This document shows positions 25,774 through 35,032 of a DNA stretch of 50,628 nt, one piece after another; the first letter of the stretch is position 1; each line of letters starts with the position of its first letter. Below the pieces are notes generated by a model, which made no database searches, was not told the origin of the DNA, and saw only the letters and a list, made by a program, of their open reading frames with translations. The position numbers and the translations under genes are program-made. Source of the stretch: Dehalococcoidia bacterium. Its GTDB lineage: Bacteria > Chloroflexota > Dehalococcoidia > Tepidiformales > Tepidiformaceae. The stretch is from positions 13,635-64,262 of the forward strand of contig JAHDWR010000002.1 in NCBI GenBank assembly GCA_023382755.1, written 5' to 3'.

Positions 25774-27801
25774 GTGGCAGTAACAAGGCGAGAACTTATA
25801 ACAGGCGCCGCGGCCGGTGCAGCCGGCCTGGTGGTCGGCGGGGTCGTCGGCAAGGTTGCCGGCGATGACGGCGGCGGCGGCGGCAGTAGCGGTCTCTCCG
25901 GCGATGCCGGCGATATCGCGAACGCTCGCGGCCTCGCGGCCGACGATGTGGCCCGCGCGGTAAAGACGTTCGTCCCCCCCGGGAAGTTCGACGAATACTT
26001 CATCTTCAGTTCCGGCGGGCACAGCGGCCAGATCCTGGTCATCGGGGTCCCCTCGATGCGCATCCTGAAGGTGATTGGCGTCTTCTCGCCCGAGCCATGG
26101 CAGGGCTACGGCTACGGCGCCGACTGGGGCGAAGAGAACTTCATCAGCGGCACCGACGCCGGCAAGAAGCCGACCTCCGCAGCCCGCGGTCCCCTCACCT
26201 GGGGCGATACGCACCACCCGGCTCTGAGCGAGACCGGCGGCGAATACGACGGCCGCTACATCTACATCAACGACCGGGCCAACGGCCGTATCGCGATGGT
26301 GGACCTGCGCGATTTCAAGACGAAGCAGATCGTGGATGTCCCGAACCTGGACTCATCCCATGGTGGCTGCTTCGTGACGCCGAACACGGACTACGTCCAC
26401 ATCTCCACCATGACGCCAACCCTGGTCAACAAGACCAACATCCACAGCGCTCTCGATAACTACGACAAGGCCTTCCGCGGCTTCTCGACCTTCCTGAAGG
26501 TCGACCCCGACAACGGCAAGATGCTCGTGAACGAGAGCTTCCAGGTGGAGCTCCCGCCGTACACCCAGGACCTTGCCGATAGCGGCAAGCTCGAGAGCGA
26601 CGGCTGGGTGTTCATCAACTCCTACAACGCCGAAATGGCCACCGGTGGCAACCTGGACGGCAAGCCGTCGATCGAAGCCGGCGCATCGGCCGGCGACTAC
26701 GACTACATGCACGTCATCAACTGGCGGAAGGCCGAGGAAGTCGTCAAGGCCGGCAAGACGAGCACCATCAACGGGATGAAGGTCATCTCGCTCGAGACCG
26801 CGGTCGAGGAAGGCCTCCTCTACCTGATGCCCGAGCCCCGCAGCCCGCACGGCATCGACGTCTCGCCCAGCGGCACGTATCTCACCGTCGGTGGCAAGCT
26901 CGACCCGCACGTCACCATCTACAACATCAACAAGGTGAAGGCGGCCATCGAAGCCAAGGACTACGAGAAGATCGACCCGTTCGGTGTGCCGATCCTCAAG
27001 TTCGACTCCGTGATGGAAGCACGCATCGAAGTCGGCGCCGGCCCGCTTCACACGCAGTACGACGACAAAGGGCATGGCTACACCAGCCTGTTCGTCGCGA
27101 GTGCCGTGGCCAAGTTCTCGCTCGGTAAGCCTGACTACGACGGCCCCAACCCGTTCACCCTCGTCGATACGCTGCCGGTCCACTACAACATCGGCCACCT
27201 GTGCACCATGGAAGGCGACACGATCAAGCCTGATGGCAAGTACCTGGTCGCCCTGAACAAGTGGTCCATCGACCGGTTCCCGGCCGTCGGCACGCTGAAG
27301 CCCCAGAACTTCCAGCTCGTCGACCTCACGACCGAGAAGATGGACATCATCACCGACATGCCCATCGGCATCGGTGAGCCGCACTACGTCCAGGCGATCC
27401 GGGCCGACAAGATCAAGTCCTGGGAGGTCTACCCGCCGGGGACCAACCCCGTGACCATGGAGCCCGACCCGAACGCCATCTCCGATGGAAACGAAGGGGT
27501 TACCCGCAGCGGCAACACCGTCACCGTGAAGTTGAGCATCACCCGGAGCCGCTTCAAGCCCGACATCATCAAGGTCAACAAGGGCGACAAGGTGATCATG
27601 CACCTCACCAACATCGAGTCGACGCCTGACGCGACCCATGGCTTCGCCATCCCGCGGTACAACGTCAACATCAGCCTCGATGCTGGCGAGTACACCAAGC
27701 TCGAATTCGAGGCTGACGCACCGGGCGCGTTCGCCATGTACTGCACGGAGTTCTGCTCCGCGCTCCACCTGGAGATGCAGGGCTGGATCCTCGTCGCCTG
27801 A
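25774..27801 (+). CDS. nosZ: Nitrous-oxide reductase, clade II-like, GTG start, RR-containing signal
   Basis: CuZ region GDTHHPALSETGGEYDGRYIYINDRANGRIAMVDL, SSHGGCFVTPNTDYVH, GHGYTSLFVASAVAKF; C-terminal CuA motif YCTEFCSALHLEMQGWILV. Confidence 0.96.
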   Translation: MAVTRRELITGAAAGAAGLVVGGVVGKVAGDDGGGGGSSGLSGDAGDIANARGLAADDVARAVKTFVPPGKFDEYFIFSSGGHSGQILVIGVPSMRILKVIGVFSPEPWQGYGYGADWGEENFISGTDAGKKPTSAARGPLTWGDTHHPALSETGGEYDGRYIYINDRANGRIAMVDLRDFKTKQIVDVPNLDSSHGGCFVTPNTDYVHISTMTPTLVNKTNIHSALDNYDKAFRGFSTFLKVDPDNGKMLVNESFQVELPPYTQDLADSGKLESDGWVFINSYNAEMATGGNLDGKPSIEAGASAGDYDYMHVINWRKAEEVVKAGKTSTINGMKVISLETAVEEGLLYLMPEPRSPHGIDVSPSGTYLTVGGKLDPHVTIYNINKVKAAIEAKDYEKIDPFGVPILKFDSVMEARIEVGAGPLHTQYDDKGHGYTSLFVASAVAKFSLGKPDYDGPNPFTLVDTLPVHYNIGHLCTMEGDTIKPDGKYLVALNKWSIDRFPAVGTLKPQNFQLVDLTTEKMDIITDMPIGIGEPHYVQAIRADKIKSWEVYPPGTNPVTMEPDPNAISDGNEGVTRSGNTVTVKLSITRSRFKPDIIKVNKGDKVIMHLTNIESTPDATHGFAIPRYNVNISLDAGEYTKLEFEADAPGAFAMYCTEFCSALHLEMQGWILVA

Positions 27802-27815
27802 CCTTTGCGCTATCG

Positions 27816-27847
27816 GCGGGCGGCCGGGTTCCCACCCGGCTGCCCGC
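27816..27847 (+). other. Intercistronic hairpin between nosZ and nosL (GCGGGCGGCCGGGT-tccc-ACCCGGCTGCCCGC)
   Basis: 14-bp arms with one G:U pair, 4-nt loop; no T-tract, so attenuator or processing stem rather than terminator. Confidence 0.65.
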
Positions 27848-27870
27848 TCTCCTGGGAAGGGGGGAGTTCC

Positions 27871-28356
27871 GTGGTAACCAGGAGACAGTTTCTTTTCATG
27901 GCTGGCGGAGCCGTGGCCGTCGTTGCTGCCGGGACCGCCGGCTTCACGCTTCTACCCGGTGATGAGCCGCAGACCGGCATCCCGGAGGTCAAGCTCGGCA
28001 AGCAGCAGTGCGCTCGCTGCGGCATGGTTATCGCCGATGGGCGCTTCGCCGCGGCCTGGCGGGATGCGGACGGCAAGGCCCGCGTGTTCGATGACCCTGG
28101 ATGCATGCTGCTCGACCAGCTCGAGCTCGCGCCCGCCGAAGGCACCCAATTCTGGGTCGCTGATTACCGCGATGAGACGTTCATCGATGCGACCCTGGCT
28201 GCGTACGTCGTCTCCGGCGCCATCCGCAGCCCCATGGCCTATGGGATAGCCGCGTTCGCTACCCGGGCCGCCGCTGATGGAGCATTGGGCGAGCTCGGCG
28301 GAACCGTCGCGGACTGGCGCGGCGTATTACAGGAGATGGAAGGCCGCGCCTCATGA
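27871..28356 (+). CDS. nosL: NosL-like copper chaperone, GTG start, RR-type N-terminus
   Basis: TRRQFLFMAGGAVAVVAAGTAG; QQCARCGMVIADGRFAAAW and FDDPGCMLLD NosL motifs. Confidence 0.88.
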   Translation: MVTRRQFLFMAGGAVAVVAAGTAGFTLLPGDEPQTGIPEVKLGKQQCARCGMVIADGRFAAAWRDADGKARVFDDPGCMLLDQLELAPAEGTQFWVADYRDETFIDATLAAYVVSGAIRSPMAYGIAAFATRAAADGALGELGGTVADWRGVLQEMEGRAS

Positions 28357-30395
28357 GCACTCTTACCCAACCACAGGAAGCCACCCGGCAGGAGACGTCG
28401 GCCCCCGCCGAGCGCTTCGAAAACCTGCGCTCCGATCGACTCTGGGTCGGCTGTGTTTCCCTGGCGATCGTATTGATGATCGCAAGCTACTTCCTCCCGC
28501 TCTGGAAAATGAACCTCGAGGCGCCCCAGTACCCTGCCGGACTCGTCCTCACCGCCTACGGCAACCGGATGGAAGGCGACCTCAAGGAGATCAACTCCCT
28601 CAATCACTATGTTGGCGTCAAGGAGATCGAGCCCGACTCCGTCTTCGAGCTGAAGCTCTTCCCCTCGGCGCTCTGGGGGACGGTCGCCATCCTCATCGCC
28701 TCGGCACTGCTCATGCGTCCGGGCTGGAAGCGCTGGCTTGTCGCGGCGCTGCTCTGGGCGTTTCCCATCGGTCTGCTGCTCGACCTGCAGTACTGGCTCT
28801 ACAACTACGGCCACGACCGCAGCAGCGATGCCCCCTACCGCATCGACGACTTCACCACGAAGGTCCTGGGGACCACGCACGTCGTGAACTTCACCAGCAA
28901 GACCATGGTCTCGGCCGGGTTCGTCACCATGGTCCTGGCGGCACTGCTGGTTACCATCGGGCCCCAGACCGCCCGCTTCCTCCGCAACACCTGGCAGAAC
29001 ACCGGCACCCAGGCGGCGGCAATCGCCCTGCTCGCCGGGGTCGCGCTCGCCGGCCTCGCCGCGATGGGCCCGCCCGACTCCGCGGCCGCCCAGCAGAACT
29101 CCATCGCCTCGCTCATCGCGGCCGCCTCCCCGGGAGACACCGTCGTGGTACCGCCCGGGACATACCGGGAGCAGGTGGTGATCGACAAAACGATTGCGCT
29201 GGTGGGAGAGGGAAGACCGGTGATAGATGGCGGTGGCGCCGGAGACGTCATCAAAGTCACCGCGGATGGAGTAACCATCCGCGGTTTCGTTATTCAGGGT
29301 TCCGGTACCAGCGTCTCCGATGAGCCGACTGCCATCCGCCTGGTTGGCGACAACGGCGTGGTCGAAGACAACATCATCCGCGACGTGCTGTACGGCGTTA
29401 CCCTCATCGAGAGCGAAGGCCACACCGTCCGCCGCAACCAGATCAGCAGCATCGACGAGTTCTCGAGCGAGCGCCGCGGCCACGGGGTCTACCTGTACTC
29501 CACGCGGGACAACCGCATCGAAGACAACGTCATCACCCGGACCAAGGACGGCATCTTCCTGGGATTCGCCTTCTTCAACACCATCGAGCGGAACAAGGTG
29601 ACCGACGTACGCTACGGTATCCACTACATGTATGCCGATGACAACGTCTTCATGGACAATTCGTTCACCCACAGCACGGCCGGCGGGGCGCTGATGTACT
29701 CCCGCCGCCTCCGGTTCGAACGGAACGAGTTCGGCTACAACCGCTCCGAGGCCTCCGGCTACGGCCTTCTGTTCAAGGACGTCGACGACGTGGTGATGAT
29801 CGATAACGTGATCCACCACAACCGGCTGGGGATAACCATGGAAGGCGCGCCCCACACGCCCGGCTCGGTCGTGGAGATCACCAACAATCTCATCGGGTTC
29901 AACCAGGTGGCCATCGAGCTCACCAGCACCACTGGCGCGGTGTTTTCGGGCAACACGTTCGAAGGCAACCTCGGGCAGGTCGAGGGCCGCGGCGGCGACA
30001 TCAAGAAGAACAACGTGTGGGCCCTCGACGGCCGCGGCAACTACTGGGACGACTACCGCGGGTACGACTCCAACGGGGACGGCATCGGCGATCTCGAGTA
30101 TCGCTACGAAGGCGCCTTCGACGACCTGATCCAGGAGAACGAAGCGCTTCGCGCCTACCGGTTCAGCCCGGCCCAGACGGCCCTGGACCTCGGCGCCAAG
30201 TGGTTCCCGGTGTACGACCCCGAGACCCGGGTTGTGGATCCCCATCCCCTCATGTCGCCGACCATGGCACTCGCCGAATCCGGCGACAACGGCCCCGCCG
30301 TGGTATACGTGGCACTGCTTGTCCTCGTTGGCGTGCCGGTCGCAGTGTTCGCGACCGCCGTGCGGGGCAGGCGGGGGGAATGGCAACCATGCTAA
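28353..30395 (+). CDS. nosD: Fusion: N-terminal multi-TM (NosB-like?) domain + periplasmic NosD right-handed beta-helix copper-binding domain
   Basis: N-term LPLWKMNLEAPQYPAGLVLTAYGNRMEGDLKEINSLNHYVGV with several TMs; from about residue 245 NosD repeats: PPGTYREQVVIDKTIALVGEGRPVIDGGGAG, GNYWDDYRGYDSNGDGIGD. Confidence 0.9.
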   Translation: MSTLTQPQEATRQETSAPAERFENLRSDRLWVGCVSLAIVLMIASYFLPLWKMNLEAPQYPAGLVLTAYGNRMEGDLKEINSLNHYVGVKEIEPDSVFELKLFPSALWGTVAILIASALLMRPGWKRWLVAALLWAFPIGLLLDLQYWLYNYGHDRSSDAPYRIDDFTTKVLGTTHVVNFTSKTMVSAGFVTMVLAALLVTIGPQTARFLRNTWQNTGTQAAAIALLAGVALAGLAAMGPPDSAAAQQNSIASLIAAASPGDTVVVPPGTYREQVVIDKTIALVGEGRPVIDGGGAGDVIKVTADGVTIRGFVIQGSGTSVSDEPTAIRLVGDNGVVEDNIIRDVLYGVTLIESEGHTVRRNQISSIDEFSSERRGHGVYLYSTRDNRIEDNVITRTKDGIFLGFAFFNTIERNKVTDVRYGIHYMYADDNVFMDNSFTHSTAGGALMYSRRLRFERNEFGYNRSEASGYGLLFKDVDDVVMIDNVIHHNRLGITMEGAPHTPGSVVEITNNLIGFNQVAIELTSTTGAVFSGNTFEGNLGQVEGRGGDIKKNNVWALDGRGNYWDDYRGYDSNGDGIGDLEYRYEGAFDDLIQENEALRAYRFSPAQTALDLGAKWFPVYDPETRVVDPHPLMSPTMALAESGDNGPAVVYVALLVLVGVPVAVFATAVRGRRGEWQPC

Positions 30396-31300
30396 CCGTG
30401 CGTGAGGCGCGCAAGCGCTACGGCACGAACGCCGCGCTTGACGGGGTCTCGCTCGAACTGGGGAAGGGCTCGGTGCTCGCCGTAATCGGCGCGAATGGAG
30501 CAGGCAAAACCACGCTCCTGAAGTGCATCGTCGGCCTCTTGAAGTTCGAGGGCCAGGTGCTGATCGACGGCATCGATGTCGCCCGGAAGGGCAAGCAAGC
30601 TCGCCGCCTTGTCGGCTACGTCCCGCAGCAGCCAGCGCTCCACGGCGACCTCTCCGTCCGCGAGACCGGCATGTTCTACGCCGACCTCAAGGGCGTCTCC
30701 CACGACCGGGCCCGCGAGGTGGTGGAGTGGGTCGGGCTCGGCGACCACACCGGGAAGCGGACCGACGCGCTTTCCGGCGGCATGCGGCAGCGCCTCGCGC
30801 TGGCGCTCGCGATGCTGGCGAACCCGCCGCTGCTCGTCCTCGATGAGCCGGCATCCGGCCTCGACGTTTCGGCCCGCCTCGAACTCCGCAGGCTCGTGCA
30901 AGAACAGCGCGAGCTCGGCAAGGCAATCATCCTCTCCACGCACTGGCTCGAGGATGTCCCCTACGTGGCCGACGACGCGCTGGTCCTGGACCAGGGCAAG
31001 GCAGTGTTCCAGGGCCCCGCGAAGAAACTCACGGCCAACGCCGCCCTCGGGAGCAAGCTCTATCTCCGCCTGAACGGGCATAGCCCGGAGGCGGTGCCCG
31101 TGATCCAGGCGACGGAGGCGGCCGGCGCCGTGGACCGCGCCGGCGACTGGCTGGTTGTCACCTGCCGCGCCGAAAACAAGGCCCAGATCGTGGAGGCGCT
31201 CTTCAGCGCGGGCATCACTATCCTCGACTTCCGCGTCGAGGAAGCATCGGTCGATGAGGCCGTCATCGACCTCCAGGGTGCCTCCGGAGCCGGCCGATGA
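30380..31300 (+). CDS. nosF: NosF-like ABC transporter ATPase
   Basis: Walker A GANGAGKTTLLK, signature LSGGMRQRLALA, Walker B LLVLDEPASGLD; overlaps nosD and nosY. Confidence 0.92.
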   Translation: MATMLTVREARKRYGTNAALDGVSLELGKGSVLAVIGANGAGKTTLLKCIVGLLKFEGQVLIDGIDVARKGKQARRLVGYVPQQPALHGDLSVRETGMFYADLKGVSHDRAREVVEWVGLGDHTGKRTDALSGGMRQRLALALAMLANPPLLVLDEPASGLDVSARLELRRLVQEQRELGKAIILSTHWLEDVPYVADDALVLDQGKAVFQGPAKKLTANAALGSKLYLRLNGHSPEAVPVIQATEAAGAVDRAGDWLVVTCRAENKAQIVEALFSAGITILDFRVEEASVDEAVIDLQGASGAGR

Positions 31301-32112
31301 GAGCCATCCGCGCAATCATGTGGAAAGAGCTTCGGGATGCGGTCCGCAGCCGCTGGCTCGTCGGCTATGCGGCCGCGTTCGCCGTCGTCGCCCTGGCCCT
31401 CTCGCAACTCCAGGGGGGCGACATTGGCTCGCAGGGCTTCAATCGGACCACTGCCGGCCTTATCAACCTCTGCATCCTCCTGGTGCCGCTCCTGTCGCTC
31501 GTCCTCGGTGCGGCCTCGATCGCGGGCGAACGGGAGCGCGGCACGCTGGCGACGCTCCTGTCCCAGCCTATCTCCGCCGCCGAACTCCTCATCGGCAAGT
31601 ATGCCGGGCTGACGATCGCGGTCTGGAGCGCCATCGCCCTGGGCTTCGGCGTGGCCGGCTTCCTGGTGGCGCTCTTCGAGCCCATCACCGATGTCCAGCA
31701 CTACCTGCTGTTCGTGCTCCTCTCGGGCGCCCTCGCGAGCGCTACGCTGAGCATCGGCATGCTGATTTCGGTCGTCGCCGACAGCCGCGTGAAGGCGCTC
31801 TCCGGGGCTGTCCTTGCCTGGTTCTTGCTGGTCCTGGTGTACGACCTCGGCGCGATCGGGCTGGCCCTCTGGATTTCGTCCTCGGGGCGGACCTTGCTCG
31901 CTGTCGCGCTGGGCAACCCGGTCGAAGCCACGCGCCTGCTGGCCGTCCTGAGTGTCGAGCCCGACCTCCAGATCCTCGGCCCGCTTGGCTCGTACATGGT
32001 CGACAGGCTGGGGACGGCGGCGAGCGTCGCGCTCCTCCTCACGTCACTCGCCGTGTGGTCGGTCACGCCCCTCGGCATCGCGGTCCGGCTGTTCCAGTCC
32101 CAGGATTCCTGA
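31297..32112 (+). CDS. nosY: NosY-like ABC-2 permease
   Basis: MWKELRDAVRSRWLVGYAAAFAVVALAL, GAASIAGERERGTLATLLSQPISAAELLIGKY; 6-TM protein after nosF. Confidence 0.92.
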   Translation: MRAIRAIMWKELRDAVRSRWLVGYAAAFAVVALALSQLQGGDIGSQGFNRTTAGLINLCILLVPLLSLVLGAASIAGERERGTLATLLSQPISAAELLIGKYAGLTIAVWSAIALGFGVAGFLVALFEPITDVQHYLLFVLLSGALASATLSIGMLISVVADSRVKALSGAVLAWFLLVLVYDLGAIGLALWISSSGRTLLAVALGNPVEATRLLAVLSVEPDLQILGPLGSYMVDRLGTAASVALLLTSLAVWSVTPLGIAVRLFQSQDS

Positions 32113-32131
32113 GGCGGGCCCGGCGCCGGCC

Positions 32132-33862
32132 CTATGGGGTTGGCACCAGTTTCTTCCGGCCGTAGTAGGGCAGGTCGACTTCGCCCTCGGTCACGGCGGG
32201 CTTTGCCATGGCGATGGATGTCGGGTGCGGCTGGTCCGGGTCGGTGATCACGTTGATGCAGGCCGGCTTGCCGCTGGCAAGCGCCCGTTCCAGCGCCGGG
32301 CGGATTCCGGATGCCTCGGTGACGAACTCCCGATGCGCCCCGAACCCTTCGGCGACCACGTCGTACCGGGTCGCTCCCAGCTCGGCCCCGACGACATGGT
32401 CGTTTCCATAACGCGCGCGTTGGCCGTGGCGAATCATTCCCCAGCCCTGGTCGTTGTTCACGATGACGACGACGGGGAGGTTGTGGCGGACGGCGGTGTC
32501 GAACTCGGCGATGTTCAGGCCGGCCGAGCCATCGCCGATGATGGCAACCACCCGCTTCTCAGGGTGGGCAACCTTGGCGGCAATCGCAAACGGGATGCCC
32601 GTGCCGAGGCAACCCAGGTAGCCGTGACTGAGGAAGTCGCCCGCATTGAGGACCACGGCCTGTTCGGCCATCCAGAGTGAGGTCTCGCCCCCATCGGCGA
32701 CGATGATGCCGTCGCCCGCGATGACATCGGCCACTTCGCGCGCCAGCCGCGACTGGTGGATGGGCTGGTTCCGCGCGGCGGCGGCTTCGTGCATCTGGCG
32801 CATCGCCTGCTTCGTGGCGGCCAGCCCCTTGACCCACGCGGTGTGGTCCTTGAATTGCCGCCGCCGCGCACGGTCCATCATCAGCAGAAGCGTCTCGCGC
32901 ACGTCGCCCACGAGCGCGACATCGACATCGCGCGCGCGCCCGATTTCCTCCGGTTCGATGTCGATCTGGATGACCCTGGCGCTCGAAGGGATGAACGAGC
33001 GTGGGCCCGTCCCCGTGAACATGCCGACCCGGGCGCCGAGCAACACGACGACATCCGCCGGGCCGCCCGCCGCGTTCGCCGCTATCGGCGAGGCGGCATA
33101 GGCAAACGAGCCGTAGCCGAGGTCGCTCCATTCAGGGACCACACCCCGGGCCTTGGCGTTGGCCATCACCGGGATCTGCAGCATGGCAGCGAACTGGCGG
33201 ACCTCTTCTTGAGCTCCCGAGAACATAGCGCCGCCGCCCGCGAACACCACTGGCCGCTCCGCTGCTTCCAGGAGGTCCAGGGCCTGGTCGATGGCGGCCA
33301 GGGGCGGCACCGACAGCCTCCCCTCGTCGAGGTGGCCGAGGCTCGGCAGGTCGTCGTCGCGGACGGGGGTGAACAGGACATCCACGGGGACATCGAGGAA
33401 CACCGGACCGGGCCGTCCCGTAGTCGCGTGGCGCCAGGCCATGTGCAGGTACTCGGGGATGCGCTCGGGCTGGAGCACGGTGCGGGCGAACTTGGTCACC
33501 GGCGCCATGAGCGCGACCTGGTCCATGCCCTGGAGCGGAAGGCGGTCGTCGTCGCGGAGTGGGCTGCGCCCGCCGATGCAGATCATGGGGATCGCATCCA
33601 TGTAGGCGTTGGCCACGCCCGTGATCGCGTTGGTGACGCCGGGGCCGGCCGTTACGAGGGCAACGCCCGGCTTCCCGGTCGTGCGCGCGTAGCCGTCGGC
33701 CATGTGGGCGGCGGCGGCCTCGTGGCGCGTATCGATGATGCGGACACCGTGGGCGGCGCAGGCCTGGAAAATCGGGTCCAGGTGGCCTCCAGAGAGTGCG
33801 AACACCTCCGTCACGCCGTGTTGGACCAGTGCACGGACCAGCAGATCTCCAGGCTCGGCCAT
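32132..33862 (-). CDS. Thiamine-diphosphate-dependent enzyme (acetolactate synthase / 2-hydroxyacyl-CoA lyase / oxalyl-CoA decarboxylase-like)
   Basis: VFALSGGHLDPIFQ, DTRHEAAAAHMADGYARTTGKPGVALVTAGPG, ThDP motif GDGSAGLNIAEFDTAVRHNLPVVVIVNN. Confidence 0.9.
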   Translation of the reverse strand: MAEPGDLLVRALVQHGVTEVFALSGGHLDPIFQACAAHGVRIIDTRHEAAAAHMADGYARTTGKPGVALVTAGPGVTNAITGVANAYMDAIPMICIGGRSPLRDDDRLPLQGMDQVALMAPVTKFARTVLQPERIPEYLHMAWRHATTGRPGPVFLDVPVDVLFTPVRDDDLPSLGHLDEGRLSVPPLAAIDQALDLLEAAERPVVFAGGGAMFSGAQEEVRQFAAMLQIPVMANAKARGVVPEWSDLGYGSFAYAASPIAANAAGGPADVVVLLGARVGMFTGTGPRSFIPSSARVIQIDIEPEEIGRARDVDVALVGDVRETLLLMMDRARRRQFKDHTAWVKGLAATKQAMRQMHEAAAARNQPIHQSRLAREVADVIAGDGIIVADGGETSLWMAEQAVVLNAGDFLSHGYLGCLGTGIPFAIAAKVAHPEKRVVAIIGDGSAGLNIAEFDTAVRHNLPVVVIVNNDQGWGMIRHGQRARYGNDHVVGAELGATRYDVVAEGFGAHREFVTEASGIRPALERALASGKPACINVITDPDQPHPTSIAMAKPAVTEGEVDLPYYGRKKLVPTP

Positions 33863-33980
33863 GGCGTTTTCCCCCTTCAGCGCTCGAAAACTCGTTACAG
33901 GCATCGTTGGGGCGGTGTAGGGCGAGGGATATGACGCAGCGCATACTCCAGGTTCAGAATCCCCCGCCAAGATAGCCCCA

Positions 33981-34883
33981 GTGGAAGTACTCGAGCGCAG
34001 GGTGAGGTATTACTCCGAAGGGGACCGGATTTCCGCGATCCTCTACCTGCCGGCCGACGCTTCAGAGCAGCACCCCGTCCCCGGGGTTGTGCTCTGCCAT
34101 GGCTTCACCGGCATCAAGGAACTAATCCTGCCCGACTACGGGCGCGGGTTCGCCCGGGCCGGCATCGCCGCACTAGCTTTCGATTACCGGGGTTTCGGTG
34201 AGAGTGAAGGCGCGCGTGGCAGGCTGGTCGCCCGGCGGCAAATCGAGGACATCCACAACAGCGTCACCTTCCTGGAGACGCTTGCAGAGGTCGATCCGCG
34301 ATGCGTCGGGCTTTGGGGCACGAGCTACGGCGCCGCGAACGCGATAGTCGCCGCCGCAGCGGACCTTCGGGTCCGCTGCGTGTCGGCGCAAGTTGGCTTC
34401 GCCGATGGTGGGCGCCGCATGCGCGAACGCGCACCCGAGGAAACCGCCCCGGCTCGCGCTCTCATTGAGTCCGAGCGAAAGCGCCGTGTCCTCACCGGTG
34501 AGGCCACCATGGTCGACCCGCTGCAGATCCTCAACGATGCCGACAGCGTCGCGTTCTTTAGCGTGGCGCGCCAGGAGTTTCCGCGGCTGGCCGAACCGAT
34601 CTCCATGGAGTTCATGGAGTCGACCTTCGAGCACCGGCCGATCGCGGCCGTCGATGCGCTCGCCGGGCGGCCTCTCCTGTTAGTCGCCGCCGAATTCGAC
34701 ACGGTGACGCCCGCGGCGGAGTTCGAGGCGCTCTACGCGGCTGCCTCCGAGCCGAAGCGCCTGGTCGTCATCCCGGGCATCCGGCATTACCAGATCTACT
34801 CCGGCGAACCGCTCGAGCGGTCCATCGCCGAGTCCGCGGGCTGGTTCGCCCGCTATCTCAGCCCCGTCACTGCGGCAGCCTGA
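33981..34883 (+). CDS. Alpha/beta hydrolase (dienelactone hydrolase/acetyl-xylan esterase-like), GTG start
   Basis: GVVLCHGFTGIKELILPDYGRGFARAGIAALAFDYRGFGESEG, LWGTSYGAANAIVAAA nucleophile elbow (GTSYG). Confidence 0.88.
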   Translation: MEVLERRVRYYSEGDRISAILYLPADASEQHPVPGVVLCHGFTGIKELILPDYGRGFARAGIAALAFDYRGFGESEGARGRLVARRQIEDIHNSVTFLETLAEVDPRCVGLWGTSYGAANAIVAAAADLRVRCVSAQVGFADGGRRMRERAPEETAPARALIESERKRRVLTGEATMVDPLQILNDADSVAFFSVARQEFPRLAEPISMEFMESTFEHRPIAAVDALAGRPLLLVAAEFDTVTPAAEFEALYAAASEPKRLVVIPGIRHYQIYSGEPLERSIAESAGWFARYLSPVTAAA

Positions 34884-34907
34884 CGCCGACAGTTGCGGTC
34901 TCCCCCC

Positions 34908-34938
34908 AGGGCCGGTGGCTTACGCCGCCACCGGCCCT
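34908..34938 (+). terminator. Inverted repeat AGGGCCGGTGGC-ttacgcc-GCCACCGGCCCT after the hydrolase gene
   Basis: 12-bp perfect arms, 7-nt loop. Confidence 0.6.
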
Positions 34939-34969
34939 ACCCCCCAAAATTCCGGCAGACAATAGCAGA

Positions 34970-35004
34970 GTGCCCACCACCTGAACAGGCGGTGGGCACG
35001 TTTT
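34970..35004 (+). terminator. Rho-independent terminator GTGCCCACC-a-CCT-gaac-AGG-c-GGTGGGCAC + GTTTT
   Basis: Strong stem followed by a T-tract in the convergent gap between 34883 and 35033. Confidence 0.75.
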
Positions 35005-35032
35005 ACAACACCGGGTTTGCGGCTGGCTCAGC

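Noticed and set aside
25861-25900. GGC/GAT-rich stretch at the start of NosZ as a microsatellite repeat
   Set aside because: Encodes a Gly/Asp linker (GDDGGGGGSSGLSGDAGD) after the signal segment; short and imperfect, so not called as a repeat element.
26353-27768. 471-aa minus-strand ORF
   Set aside because: Antisense of nosZ; His/Val/Asp-rich artefact without domain signature.
28239-30386. 715-aa minus-strand ORF
   Set aside because: Antisense of nosD fusion; no recognisable domain.
32132-33862. Calling the ThDP enzyme acetolactate synthase (ilvB) specifically
   Set aside because: No ilvN partner adjacent, and family members with very different reactions share these motifs; left as a general ThDP enzyme.
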